From JABDIP01 sp965237625 (lineage in GTDB: Bacteria; Pseudomonadota; Alphaproteobacteria; DSM-16000; Inquilinaceae): a stretch of DNA of 64,000 nt. The DNA is taken from assembly GCA_965237625.1 (NCBI GenBank), contig CBDEGD010000014.1, forward strand, positions 310,001-374,000. The letters are read 5' to 3'. The notes under the pieces are model-generated. The model ran no database searches. It saw nothing but the letters and a program-made list of their open reading frames with translations, and was not told where the DNA came from. The number at the start of each line of letters is the position of its first letter. The first letter of the stretch is position 1. Position numbers and translations under genes: made by a program. This document shows, piece after piece, positions 26,104 to 34,890 of the stretch.

Positions 26104-26619
26104 CTAACCGTTCGCCGCGAGGCCGAACGGTCCGAGCTGACCTTTGCCGACGACGAGAGGAACGAGGTCGGTGCATGCGTGGCTCAGCACTTCGCCGACA
26201 ACGATCTCGTGATCGCCGCCCTCGTGGCGGCCATAAGTCCGGCATTCGAAGACCGCCGCACAACCGGCCAGCACCGGCGTGCCGCCAAGCCCCTTTCGCC
26301 ACCGCAGCCCGTCGAACCGTTCCTCGACCGCGGTCGAGAAGGTCTTGGGCAGATCGGCCTGGTCGGCGGACAGCACATTGATGACGAACCAAGGGTTCTC
26401 GCGGAAATCCCCGAGGCTTCCGGCCTTCAGCGCGATGCTCCATACAATCAGCGGCGGATTCATCGACACCGAATTGAAGGAGCTGATCGTGAAGCCGATC
26501 GGCCTGCCGTCCCGGCCGATCGTCGTTACGATCGCAACACCGGTCGGAAAGCAGCTCAGGGATCTGCGCAGTTGCCTGGGATCGACCCGGTTGGTCGAAA
26601 GGATCGCCGGTGCGTTCAT
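26104..26619 (-). CDS. Flavin reductase, component of two-component monooxygenase
   Basis: A 171-residue HpaC/DIM6-type protein: LRRSLSCFPTGVAIVTT, FTISSFNSVSMNPPLIVWSI, NPWFVINVLSADQADLPKTFS and the conserved GGDHEIVVGEV near the end. It uses NAD(P)H to make FMNH2 for the luciferase-like enzyme. The ATG at 26619 has GGAGG upstream. First gene of the operon, facing the LysR gene across 177 bp; a 237-bp gap without a gene separates it from the monooxygenase. Confidence 0.9.
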   Translation of the reverse strand: MNAPAILSTNRVDPRQLRRSLSCFPTGVAIVTTIGRDGRPIGFTISSFNSVSMNPPLIVWSIALKAGSLGDFRENPWFVINVLSADQADLPKTFSTAVEERFDGLRWRKGLGGTPVLAGCAAVFECRTYGRHEGGDHEIVVGEVLSHACTDLVPLVVGKGQLGPFGLAANG

Positions 26620-26660
26620 GGCCGCCTCCTAGTGACGGACCAAAGGTAGAGATTTGCTGC

Positions 26661-26710
26661 ATCAGACCAAATTATAATATCTGATCTTTTCCATCAGGAA
26701 TTCTTCTGAT
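26661..26710. promoter_or_regulatory. Probable LysR binding sites between flavin reductase and lysR
   Basis: Two inverted repeats with the same half-site: ATCAGA-N13-TCTGAT (26661-26685) and ATCAG-N8-CTGAT (26693-26710). They lie in the divergent promoter region in the tandem arrangement typical of LysR recognition and activation sites. A related CATCA-N7-TGATG pair lies upstream of the luciferase-like gene near 25945. Confidence 0.6.
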
Positions 26711-26796
26711 CGCCTCGACCATGCGGGCTCCGGCGCTTTCCACATGCGCGTTTCCGTGGTCCAGTCAGGCAAAGAGAAACAGTCGGGGCAACGACG

Positions 26797-27681
26797 ATGA
26801 ACCTGCGACAACTCGAAGCCTTCCGCGCGGTTCGCGAGACCGGATCGACCACGCGCGCCGCACAGCGCATCGGACTTACGCAGTCGACGGTAAGCCGTCT
26901 CATTCGTCAGCTCGAGGATCATGTGGGCTACCCGCTGTTCGACCGCGACGGCGGCAGCCTGACGCTCACCCCCGCCGGGCTGGACGTCTACGAGGTCGCC
27001 GAGCGCATCATGGGCGAGGTCGAGCGCATCGAGCAGATGGCGCGCAATATCCGCCAGCGCAGTACCTCGACCATCCGACTGGCGGCGATGCCGGCGATCG
27101 GCACCTGCATGATGCCGGCGCCGATCCGGCGCTTTCTCGACGCCAACCCGGCGGCCCATCTGAAGGTGGAGCTGAAATCCCGCGCGGAGGTCCAGGCGGC
27201 GGTGCGCGAAGGCCGCTGCGATGTCGGTCTTGTGACCCTGCCGCTCTCCGACGAGGGATTGTCGGTTGCGCCACTGTGCGAGGTGGAGACGGTGTGCATC
27301 CTGCCGCCCGGTCACCCGCTTGCGCAGCAGTCACATGTCGCGCTGTGCGACCTGGCGGATGAGCGGCTGGTCAGCATCTCCACCCAGACCATCCTGCGCT
27401 ACCGGATCGAAGATGCGCTGAATGCCGCCGGCGTCACGCTAAGCTCGGTCTGCGAGGCCGAGTCGACCATCCTGGTCGGCAATCTGGTGGCCGAGGGGGC
27501 CGGCGTCGCCATCGTCCATCGGGTGGTCGCCGAGCATCTGGGTGACCGGGTGGTCGCCCGGCCGCTCTCGCCGACCATCACGCTCGGCTACGGCATCATC
27601 GAACGCAAGGGCGTGGCACGCCGTGCCCTGACCCAGCGCTTCGTCGACACAGTCAAGGAGACGCTGGGGCCGCCCGCTTGA
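26797..27681 (+). CDS. LysR-family transcriptional regulator
   Basis: 294 residues. N-terminal winged HTH: MNLRQLEAFRAVRETGSTTRAAQRIGLTQSTVSRLIRQLEDHVGYPLFDR. The rest is a two-lobed effector domain (from about 90; TIRLAAMPAIGTCMMP, DVGLVTLPLSDEGL). Divergent from the flavin reductase, so it most likely controls the monooxygenase operon in response to its substrate. It converges with the dehydrogenase at 27711, with a 29-bp gap. Confidence 0.92.
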   Translation: MNLRQLEAFRAVRETGSTTRAAQRIGLTQSTVSRLIRQLEDHVGYPLFDRDGGSLTLTPAGLDVYEVAERIMGEVERIEQMARNIRQRSTSTIRLAAMPAIGTCMMPAPIRRFLDANPAAHLKVELKSRAEVQAAVREGRCDVGLVTLPLSDEGLSVAPLCEVETVCILPPGHPLAQQSHVALCDLADERLVSISTQTILRYRIEDALNAAGVTLSSVCEAESTILVGNLVAEGAGVAIVHRVVAEHLGDRVVARPLSPTITLGYGIIERKGVARRALTQRFVDTVKETLGPPA

Positions 27682-27710
27682 GACTTGGTGTTAGGAGGTC
27701 ATGTCCGCCG

Positions 27711-28772
27711 TCACCCCGGGAGGGAGGACAGAGTCGCGTCGTTGAGCGGCAGGGTCACCGGCTCGCCGCGTTCCGCCGAGCAGTCCGCGGCGATGTAGAC
27801 CTCCATCACCTTGCGCGCCTGCTCCGCCGTCACCAGGACCGGCTTGTCCTGGGCGCAGGCGGAGATGAAATGGTGCGTCTCCGGCGCCATCGGGCCGGCA
27901 TAGACGTGGTCGACATATTCGCCGGGCATCGACGACATGGGGAACTGGATGCCGTGTTCCGCGGTGTTGAGGATGACGTCCTTATGGCTGTCGTCGACCA
28001 TCAGCGCACCCTTGGTCCCGACCATCTCGAGCGTCGTGGTCGAGTAGTTCTGATAGCCGAGCGGCAGGATCCATCCGGCCCCGATGGTGAAGGCGATGCC
28101 ATTGTCCATGGTGACGATGATCCAGGTGCAGTCGGGCGCGTCGACCCCCTTGCCCCTCATGTAGCGATAGACGTTCTGGGCGTAGACCTTGACCGGCTTG
28201 GCCGGCTCCAGGCACCACAGCACGAAGTCGAGGTCGTGCGTCGCCTCCATCGCCGCCGGCGAGAGCTTGGTGCGGCCGGAGATCTTCGCGCCGAGGCTGC
28301 GCGTTATGTGCCGGCTGACCAGGGCCGAGACGGGCTCGCCGAGTGTCCCGTCGAGCAGGCTCTGGCGGATATAGGCGTATTTGGCGTTGAAACGCTGGGA
28401 ATAGCCAATGGTGAATTTGACCCCTGCATCATTGGCGACGGCGATCAGCTGGTCGGCCTCGGCCAGGGTGATCGCGATCGGCTTCTCCAGGAAGACATGC
28501 TTGCCGGCCGACAGCGCGTCCAGTGCCATCGGGTAGTGCAGGTCCTCGGGTGTGGCCGAGATGATCACCGCGGAAACGTTCGGGTTGGCGAGGATCTCCC
28601 GGTAGTCGGCGGTTGCCGTGGCCGGCGCATAGCGGGTGCGCATCTCCGTCAGCCGCTCGGGCCGGGTCTCGGCGATGTGGATCGCGCCGACCTGCGCGTC
28701 GCGTTGCGCCGCCTCGATGCGAATACCGCCGCACCAGCCGGCGCCGATCACCCCAAGTTCGATCTGGTTCAT
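27711..28772 (-). CDS. Gfo/Idh/MocA-family oxidoreductase (copy 1)
   Basis: A 353-residue NAD(P)-dependent dehydrogenase: Rossmann start ELGVIGAGWCGG, the EKP motif in KHVFLEKPIAIT, the C-terminal alpha/beta domain with ATHDLDFVLWCLE (the conserved D/H pair of the family). Such enzymes oxidise sugars, inositols or related polyols. Start at 28772 is set by GGGTGGGAAAG upstream; the longer frame from 28907 crosses the 35-bp intergenic repeat. Closest within the window to the copy at 37984, with which it shares the SARHIT/ARAF region layout. Confidence 0.88.
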   Translation of the reverse strand: MNQIELGVIGAGWCGGIRIEAAQRDAQVGAIHIAETRPERLTEMRTRYAPATATADYREILANPNVSAVIISATPEDLHYPMALDALSAGKHVFLEKPIAITLAEADQLIAVANDAGVKFTIGYSQRFNAKYAYIRQSLLDGTLGEPVSALVSRHITRSLGAKISGRTKLSPAAMEATHDLDFVLWCLEPAKPVKVYAQNVYRYMRGKGVDAPDCTWIIVTMDNGIAFTIGAGWILPLGYQNYSTTTLEMVGTKGALMVDDSHKDVILNTAEHGIQFPMSSMPGEYVDHVYAGPMAPETHHFISACAQDKPVLVTAEQARKVMEVYIAADCSAERGEPVTLPLNDATLSSLPG

Positions 28773-28875
28773 GCTTTCCCACCCTTTTCGGCCCGCGACC
28801 GAACAAATGGTGGGCGGCACAACCGGCCAGGTAAAATTCGGATTTCGGCTGCAGCTATGCGAATCTTGCGGCCCA

Positions 28876-28910
28876 GAGCACGATGAGATGAGGTCAAGTG
28901 ACCTCATCTC
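28876..28910. repeat. 35-bp dispersed palindromic repeat, copy 1
   Basis: Begins GAGCACGATGAGATGAG and contains the palindrome GAGATGAGGTCA-AG-TGACCTCATCTC (12-bp arms, 2-nt centre). A second copy, inverted and differing at the centre, lies at 51780-51814. It ends 3 bp from the stop of the LysR gene, so it may also end that transcript. Confidence 0.85.
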
Positions 28911-28913
28911 TAT

Positions 28914-29825
28914 TTAGATCGTATGGACAGTGTTCCAAGTCAGCGTCAGATCGAGTTCTTCCTGGAGCATCGTCGCGAAGGCCTTGGCCGCTTCGCCCAG
29001 CGGTTGCGCCGTGGGCTCGATCCGTGCGTAGTCGACGTTCAGCGGTGGTTCGATGATGGGGTTGAGACGCCGTCGCCGTCCGTCTGCATCCGGTTCGCAG
29101 AGGATGCCCGGCAGGATGGTGAGCCAGTCCGACCGCGACACCATGTCGAGAGTTCCGAGCATCGCGTCGAGTTCGAGGATTTCGGTGACCTCGATCCCGT
29201 TCCCGGCGAGATAGTCGTCGATCCGCAGTCTGCGTGCGTTGGACCGGCTGGGCAGCACCAACTTGAGCGGCCCCAGATCGCCGAGCCGCACCGGCTCGAG
29301 GTGCCCGCCCCCTGGCGCGCGCACCAGATATTCGCGGTCGGTTCCCATATGCGTCGCCCGCACCGACACGGGATCGCTGACCGCCGGCACCACGGCGAAA
29401 TCGAGCTTACCGCTCCCGACCTCGTTGGACAGCTGGAAGGAATAGGCTTCCAGAACCGACACGCGAACCATCGGGAATGAGCTGGTGAAGCGCAGGAGCG
29501 CCGGGCTCAGCACCGCCCGGGTGAAGGTCGGCATGAGGCCGACGCGGATATGCCCGGTCACCGAGCCGGAAATGCGATGCAGGATCTCTTCGGCCTCCGC
29601 CGACGCCCGCAGCACCCGCGTCGCCTGGGTATAGAACAGCTTGCCCGCCTCGGTCGGCTGCACGCCGGTGGAACTGCGCGTCAGCAGAGTCACGCCATAG
29701 CGCTCCTCGAGGTCGCGCACCTGCATGGACAACCCTGATTGGGTGGCGTTGATGCGTTGTGCCGCCGCCGAGAACGAGCCTTCTTCGAAGACCGCGACGA
29801 AGACCCGGAGCTGTTGCAGTTTCAT
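28914..29825 (-). CDS. LysR-family transcriptional regulator
   Basis: 303 residues: HTH MKLQQLRVFVAVFEEGSFSAAAQRINATQSGLSMQVRDLEERYGVTLLTR, then an effector-binding domain starting at about 92 (HIRVGLMPTFTRAVLSPAL). It resembles the CbbR/Nac-like group by length. Divergent from the Gfo/Idh/MocA gene at 29969, with a LysR-type box in between, so that gene or unit is its likely target. Confidence 0.92.
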   Translation of the reverse strand: MKLQQLRVFVAVFEEGSFSAAAQRINATQSGLSMQVRDLEERYGVTLLTRSSTGVQPTEAGKLFYTQATRVLRASAEAEEILHRISGSVTGHIRVGLMPTFTRAVLSPALLRFTSSFPMVRVSVLEAYSFQLSNEVGSGKLDFAVVPAVSDPVSVRATHMGTDREYLVRAPGGGHLEPVRLGDLGPLKLVLPSRSNARRLRIDDYLAGNGIEVTEILELDAMLGTLDMVSRSDWLTILPGILCEPDADGRRRRLNPIIEPPLNVDYARIEPTAQPLGEAAKAFATMLQEELDLTLTWNTVHTI

Positions 29826-29858
29826 TGGCGAGCGCCATCAAGGTTCCTGCTGCCGACT

Positions 29859-29878
29859 ATCAATCATTATGAATTGAT
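29859..29878. promoter_or_regulatory. LysR-type operator
   Basis: ATCAAT-N8-ATTGAT, a 20-bp inverted repeat with an AT-rich centre, fits the T-N11-A LysR box. It lies 33 bp upstream of the lysR start and 90 bp upstream of the divergent dehydrogenase. A further half-site (GCAATC) follows. Confidence 0.6.
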
Positions 29879-29968
29879 CTGAAAGCAATCAACCGCGGTA
29901 ATCTTTGCGGAAATATGGCCGGGGAGGCTCCTAATGATCGCATATCAAGGGTTGGGGACCGACGCCTG

Positions 29969-31000
29969 ATGTCGGAAAATCCGTTCCGCATGGCCGTTGC
30001 CGGGTTCGGCTGGTGGGGGCAGCACGTCGTGCGCCGATTGAAAGATCAGGCGCACTTCAAGGTGTTGGGCGTCGTCGAACCGGCTGTAGAGCGGCATGCC
30101 GATATCGCGGCAGCCGGCGTCACCGCTTTCGAGACCCTGGAAACGGTGCTTGCGCGCGACGACATCGATGCCGTGGTCCTGACGACGCCGAACACGCTGC
30201 ACGAGGAGCAGGTGGTGCAGTGCGCCGAGGCCGGCAAGCACGTCTTCTGCGAGAAGCCGCTCGGCCTGACGGCTGCAAGCGCGCGTCGTTCGGTCGCCAT
30301 GTGCGAGACCGCCGGCATCACCCTCGGCATCGGTCACGAGCGGCGGTTTGAGCCGGCCATGTTGGCGCTGAAACGCGCGATCGATGCGGGCGAACTCGGC
30401 ACGATCATGCATGCCGAGGCCGCCTTCAGCCATGACAAGCTGATCGGCGTGCCGGCCGGCGACTGGCGCACCTCCAAGCGCGTATGCCCTGCAGCCGGGA
30501 TGACGGCCATGGGCATCCATCTTACCGACCTCCTGATCTCGTTCTTCGGCCGGGTCGAGACGGTGCAGGCGATGACCGCCGACCGCTCGCTGGGCTGGGA
30601 AACCGGGGATCTGGTCACGGTGCAGCTCGGCTTCGAGGCCGGCATGACCGCGACGCTGAGCGCAATTCTGCACACGCCGCATTTCATCCGCATGCATGTC
30701 TTCGGGACGACGAAGTGGATCGAGGCGCGCAACGACAGCCATCCCGACACGCCGGGCGGCAAGGTGCGCTATGTCGAGGCGGTGACTGGGCAGGAGTACC
30801 GGGAAACCGTCCTGGACTGGACCGATTCCGTGGTGGCAAACCTGAGCGCCTTTCGCGCGGCTGCCTTGGGCGAGGCGGACTATCCGTTCACCCATGATCA
30901 GATGGTGCACAATATCGAGGTGCTGGAGGCGATCGCGATCTCCGCCGAGGACCGACATACCGTCCGCATCGCCGAGATCGTGTCGGCCGCGAGCCCGTGA
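29969..31000 (+). CDS. Gfo/Idh/MocA-family oxidoreductase (copy 2)
   Basis: 343 residues: MAVAGFGWWGQHVVRRL (nucleotide fold), the CEKP motif in KHVFCEKPLGLT, and GIHLTDLLISFFG with the family His/Asp. The substrate is unknown. The ATG at 29969 begins the fold after GGGG; the in-frame ATG at 29915 would add 18 residues with no support. It is probably controlled by the divergent LysR, and ends 26 bp before the convergent cupin gene. Confidence 0.88.
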   Translation: MSENPFRMAVAGFGWWGQHVVRRLKDQAHFKVLGVVEPAVERHADIAAAGVTAFETLETVLARDDIDAVVLTTPNTLHEEQVVQCAEAGKHVFCEKPLGLTAASARRSVAMCETAGITLGIGHERRFEPAMLALKRAIDAGELGTIMHAEAAFSHDKLIGVPAGDWRTSKRVCPAAGMTAMGIHLTDLLISFFGRVETVQAMTADRSLGWETGDLVTVQLGFEAGMTATLSAILHTPHFIRMHVFGTTKWIEARNDSHPDTPGGKVRYVEAVTGQEYRETVLDWTDSVVANLSAFRAAALGEADYPFTHDQMVHNIEVLEAIAISAEDRHTVRIAEIVSAASP

Positions 31001-31026
31001 CCGGGTCATACCCCTGTCCCTTGGTG

Positions 31027-31425
31027 TCAGACCGTGTCTCCGGCCGACAGATGTGGAACGGTGACGCCGGTTTCAACGAAGGTGCGGGTCACCTCGCGGC
31101 CGCCATAGATCCACATGATCACCAGCCGCTGCTGCCCGGGATTGCGGAAGAAATGCGGATTGCCGGCCGGGGCGAAAGCCGTATCGCCGCGGCCGAGGCG
31201 GACGATCTGGCCACCGATGCTGGCCTCTGCCTCGCCCTCCAGGATCGTCACCTGCTCGTCGCAATTATGGGTGTGCATCGGCGCGCCGCATCCCGGCGGA
31301 AAGACCGTGGTTCCGCTGGTGAATGGCGTGGTCTCCGCGTTGCCCTTGCCGATCATCAGGCGGGTCTCGACCCCGTCGCCGCGGCTGAGGGGAGTGATTT
31401 CATCATACCGTACCGTCAGACCCAT
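31027..31425 (-). CDS. Cupin-domain protein
   Basis: 132 residues. A single conserved beta-barrel with both cupin motifs: G(X)5HXH... seen as GCGAPMHTHNCDEQVTILEGEA, and the second motif GDTAFAPAGNPHFFRNPG. The metal ligands His (two), Glu and the later His are all present. It could be a small-molecule isomerase, dioxygenase or sensor; not resolvable. The ATG at 31425 follows AAGGGGAAGG. Confidence 0.82.
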   Translation of the reverse strand: MGLTVRYDEITPLSRGDGVETRLMIGKGNAETTPFTSGTTVFPPGCGAPMHTHNCDEQVTILEGEAEASIGGQIVRLGRGDTAFAPAGNPHFFRNPGQQRLVIMWIYGGREVTRTFVETGVTVPHLSAGDTV

Positions 31426-31456
31426 TGGCCTTCCCCTTCCGAATTTCGATGCGCCC

Positions 31457-32526
31457 GTGCCCGATAGGACCGGCACCATAGCGGCTGGGGTCGTCTCGTT
31501 CGACGCGCTTCAGGGATTTATCGCCCGTGCGCTGGGCGCAATCGGCATGCAAGCGGCGGACGCGTCGAGAGTGGCCGCGCTGATGGCGACGGCCGATCTG
31601 AGCGGCCAGGACGGTCACGGCGTCTTCCGCCTGCCGCAATACGTCCGGCGCATCAAGGCGGGCGGGATCAATCTGACGCCGCGCTTCCGGGTGATCGAGG
31701 ACCGGCCGGCCACCGCTCTCATCGATGGCGATAACGGCTTCGGCCATCTCGTCATGAGCCATGCGGCCGACCGCGCGATCGAGAAGGCTCGCACCACCGG
31801 CATCGCCTGGGTTGGCGCGCGCATGTCGAACCATGCCGGCCCCGCGGCGCTCTATGCGATGCAGGCCCTGAAGCACGACATGATCGGGCTCTATGTCGCC
31901 GTCGGCAGCGCCAACCACCTGCCGCCCTGGGCGGGACCGAGATGCTTTTGTCCACCAACCCCATCGCGGTGGCCATCCCCTCTGCGACACGGCCGCCCAT
32001 CGTGCTGGACATGGCGACGACGGTGGCCGCCTACGGCAAGGTCAAGACGGCGGCGCAAAGCGGCGAGATGATGCCCGAGGGCTGGATGATCGACCGGGAG
32101 GGCAAGCCGCTGCTTGACCCGGCGCGGGCCGGCGAAGGCTTCCTGCTTCCGATCGGCGGCGCCAAGGGCTATGGGCTCGCACTGATTTTCGGCATCTTGG
32201 CCGGGACGCTGAACGGAGCGGCATTCGGGCGCGACGTCGTGGATTTCAACGCCGACGCCAAATCGGTGACCAATACCGGTCATTTCATCCTGGCGCTCGA
32301 CATCCGGGCCTTTGTGGACGTTACCGCCTTCAAGGCGGAGATCGACGCGATCTGGGAACAAATGAAATCCTCTCCGCGCCTGCCCGGATTCGGCGAAATC
32401 CGATTGCCCGGCGAGCGCCTGGCCCGGGTGCGGGCGGAGCGCATTGCCGGCGGCATCCCGGTGCCGGAATCGCTGCGCTCCGCGCTCGACACCGTGGCCG
32501 ACGATCTGGGCGTGGAACGGCTCTAG
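31457..32526 (+). pseudogene. Ldh_2-family (malate/lactate/ureidoglycolate) dehydrogenase, frameshifted
   Basis: The N-terminal part (FDALQGFIARALGAIGMQAADASRVAALMATADLSGQDGHGVFRLPQY...IGLYVAVGSANHLPPW) and C-terminal part (GGTEMLLSTNPIAVAIPS...GGAKGYGLALIFGILAGTLNG) lie in different frames. One missing G in the GGG run 31929-31931 explains the break; adding it gives a normal ~356-residue enzyme. Family members are NAD(P)-dependent oxidoreductases of 2-hydroxy/2-oxo acids. The start is uncertain: the GTG at 31457 is the last plausible one, only 31 bp from the divergent cupin start. Either a true pseudogene or a base-calling error. Confidence 0.82.
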
Positions 32527-32537
32527 ATCAACCCTGG

Positions 32538-33014
32538 TCACGCCGCCGCGCGTGTCGCGCCGTTGATCGTCCAGGTCTCGGTCACCTTGCTCCCGGACAT
32601 CTGAAGCATCTTGGACACCGCGCAATGGTGGCGCAGCTTGGTCACGACCGCGTCGATCCCGGTATCCGGTCCGGTCATGTCCGCCGTGATGTTGATCTTC
32701 ACGTCGGGGAACGGCAGGTCGATGGGCTCGATCAGCCGCGTGCCGCGGCTGTCCATCCGGGTCACGACGTCGATCTCCATCGAGGTGATCTCGATGCCAT
32801 TGGCCTTGGCGAGCTTGTTCGAGATGACATGGGTGCAGCCGACCAGCCCGGCGATCATGGTCTCGACGGGCATCGGCCCGAGATTGGTGCCGCCACGCTC
32901 GATCGGCTCGTCGATCACCAACTCCACGTCGCGTGACCGCACGACCGAGCGGGTCGCCGTCTCCTGCCGGCCGGTAACGCGGAACGTCCAGACAGGTTTC
33001 TCCTTGATCTTCAT
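32538..33014 (-). CDS. OsmC-family protein
   Basis: 158 residues: GTNLGPMPVETMIAGLVGCTHVIS is the OsmC/Ohr core with one conserved Cys, and the second, HCAVSKMLQM, carries the other (HC..S). Together they make the two-Cys peroxidase site. The role here may be peroxide detoxification or, as in other catabolic clusters, unknown. The ATG overlaps the stop of the upstream racemase-family gene by ATGA, so the two are co-translated. Confidence 0.87.
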   Translation of the reverse strand: MKIKEKPVWTFRVTGRQETATRSVVRSRDVELVIDEPIERGGTNLGPMPVETMIAGLVGCTHVISNKLAKANGIEITSMEIDVVTRMDSRGTRLIEPIDLPFPDVKINITADMTGPDTGIDAVVTKLRHHCAVSKMLQMSGSKVTETWTINGATRAAA

Positions 33015-33754
33015 TGCGGGTCCTCTCCTGCAAATTCGGATGGAAGGGGCATGCGGGTGATGCGGCCGCCGCGGTCCAGCGGATCGGCAATTCCGTGGCG
33101 TCGCAGCGCGTACCAATAAGTCGCGGCATTGACCGAAACGACCGGGCGGCCGAGGTGCTCCTCGATTGCGTCCACGATGTCGATGATGCCAAGCGCACCG
33201 CCGACATGCAGGATCGTATCCACAGTGTCGTCGATCAGCTGTTCGAAGGCGGCCATGGCGGTTTCGGGCGTGACATCGATGATGCTTTCGGAGCGTGGGA
33301 CCTCCAGCCAGGTGGTCCGCCGGACCTCGAAGCCCAACGCCTCGTAGTACCCCTGTACGCTCTTGGCATTGGCCTCGGACATAGGCGACAGCACTGCGAT
33401 CCGCCGTGCGTCGAGGGTGCGCAGCGCCGCCTCGCAGGCATCCGTCGCGGTGACGACCGGAACGCCGGGAACCGCGTCGGCGATCTCGGTGCGGTAGCGC
33501 GCCTGTCGCTCGACGGACCAGTGCCGCATCTCCACCGAGTTGCCGCAGATCACCGTGTCGGGCCAGCAGAACCGCGTTCCCGGCAAGGCGCGCAGGACGG
33601 CCTCCGGCACCGCGTCCGCCTGCGAGATGTCGAAGCGATAGACCTGATTGCTGACGCCGTCGGGGCGCATCGCCTCGTATTCCGGCTGCATATTGGAGTT
33701 TTGCAGCGGGACCATGATCGCAAAAACGCCGCGCGGGCCGAAGCGGTCCGCCAT
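33011..33754 (-). CDS. Asp/Glu racemase superfamily protein, maleate isomerase/arylmalonate decarboxylase-like, one-Cys variant
   Basis: 247 residues with the two-domain alpha/beta fold: GVFAIMVPLQNSNMQPEYEAMRP at the start, the first active-site Cys in DTVICGNSVEM (Cys70), VPVVTATDACEAALRTL, and the repeat-domain strand VDTILHVGGALGIIDIVDAIEEHLGRPVVSVNAATYW. The second active-site Cys expected in the LHVGG position (L-x-C-T in maleate isomerase) is absent. This resembles the one-Cys arrangement seen, at the opposite position, in arylmalonate decarboxylase, so plain racemisation or isomerisation is unlikely. Substrate unknown. Confidence 0.78.
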   Translation of the reverse strand: MADRFGPRGVFAIMVPLQNSNMQPEYEAMRPDGVSNQVYRFDISQADAVPEAVLRALPGTRFCWPDTVICGNSVEMRHWSVERQARYRTEIADAVPGVPVVTATDACEAALRTLDARRIAVLSPMSEANAKSVQGYYEALGFEVRRTTWLEVPRSESIIDVTPETAMAAFEQLIDDTVDTILHVGGALGIIDIVDAIEEHLGRPVVSVNAATYWYALRRHGIADPLDRGGRITRMPLPSEFAGEDPQ

Positions 33755-33826
33755 GCTTTTTCCCTCCCTCGGCCGTGCCTTGCGAGGCAGTCAACTCATG
33801 ATCGCCAGTCGGCAGCGATTTTCGGG

Positions 33827-33852
33827 AAACGGGGGCGCGAAGATCGCGCCCC
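33827..33852 (-). terminator. GC hairpin after tctC copy 1
   Basis: GGGGCGCG (33832-33839) pairs with CGCGCCCC (33845-33852) across a 5-nt loop. On the minus strand it is followed by CGTTTCCC. It lies 9 bp after the tctC stop and 77 bp before the racemase-family start. It may reduce readthrough or protect the 3' end of the tctC message. Confidence 0.6.
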
Positions 33853-33861
33853 GCCCCTGGC

Positions 33862-34821
33862 TCAGTTGGTGATCGACTCGACCAGCGCCTTGTAAGCGGT
33901 GTCCTGTTCCTCCCGCATGGCCTGGTATTCGTCGCCGGTCAGCAGCTCGATGTTCTCGCCGAGCCGGCCCATCATCCGCGTATAGGACCGATCCTCCTGA
34001 AGCGCCGTGAACGCGTCCTGGAGCTTCGCGACGACATCGTCCGGCGTTCCGGCCGGTGCCAGCACGACGCGGTGCATGAAGCCGATGTCGCCCTCGATCC
34101 CGGCCTCGGCGAAGGTCGGCACATCGTCATAGATCCGCTCAGCGCCGGCCGAGGCCAGCACGCGGATCTGGCCGGCATTCAGCAGCGAGCCGATGGTCGA
34201 AGGAAAGCCCATCGTCACGTCGGCATCGCCCGACAGCAGCGCCTGCATGGCCGGTCCACCGCCCTGGTACGGCACAAGATTGAAATCGGCTCCGGACGAT
34301 TTCATGATCTGCGCCGCCGGCACGAAGAGCGCGCCCCAATTTCCGGAATGCGCCATGCGTACGCTGCCGGGGTTCGACGACGCCGCACCGATCAGATCGT
34401 CGAAGCTCTGATACGGGCTGTCGGCGCGCACGACCACCGCGATCGGCGCATAATTGACCCGCGCGATCGGCACGAAATCCGTCCGCGGATCGTAGGGCAG
34501 GTTCTCGACGTGCTGTTGCAGCATGTCGATGTAGTTGTGCGAGAACAGCAGGGTGTAGCCATCGGCGGCGGCGTTCGCCACTTCCTGCGTACCCTTCTGG
34601 CCACCCGCGCCCGGCGTCAGGCGCACGATCATCGCCTGTCCCAGATATTGCGGAATGGTCGAGGTGATGACCCGCGCGTTGAGGTCGTGCGAGCCGCCCG
34701 CGCCGAGCGGAATGACCAGCGTGATCGGCTTCTCGGGATATTCGGCAAGCGCCGGCGTCGCCGCCGCCAGGAATACCGCCGCGGCCGCGGCAACGGTTCG
34801 TCGCAATGTTTTCCAGAACAT
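33862..34821 (-). CDS. Tripartite tricarboxylate transporter substrate-binding protein (TctC/Bug), system 1
   Basis: 319 residues. A Sec signal peptide (basic FWKTLRR, hydrophobic VAAAAAVFLAAATPALA) precedes the Bug domain: YPEKPITLVIPLGAGGSHDLNARVI, GAGGQKGTQEVANAAADGYTLLF, PFRVFRAD-like loop and FMHRVVLAPAGTPDDVV. It binds a carboxylate in the periplasm and passes it to the TctAB membrane part encoded upstream. Ligand unknown. Last gene of the TctBAC set; followed by a strong hairpin. Confidence 0.92.
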   Translation of the reverse strand: MFWKTLRRTVAAAAAVFLAAATPALAEYPEKPITLVIPLGAGGSHDLNARVITSTIPQYLGQAMIVRLTPGAGGQKGTQEVANAAADGYTLLFSHNYIDMLQQHVENLPYDPRTDFVPIARVNYAPIAVVVRADSPYQSFDDLIGAASSNPGSVRMAHSGNWGALFVPAAQIMKSSGADFNLVPYQGGGPAMQALLSGDADVTMGFPSTIGSLLNAGQIRVLASAGAERIYDDVPTFAEAGIEGDIGFMHRVVLAPAGTPDDVVAKLQDAFTALQEDRSYTRMMGRLGENIELLTGDEYQAMREEQDTAYKALVESITN

Positions 34822-34890
34822 GACTTCGTTACTCCCTTTGCATCGTGTTGGTCTGTATTCGGGCTCATACGGGCGATGCTCCCGTGCCCC

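Noticed and set aside
28773..28907. 45-residue N-terminal extension of the Gfo/Idh/MocA protein
   Set aside because: It would translate the 35-bp palindromic repeat; the Rossmann fold begins at 28772 with a good ribosome-binding site.
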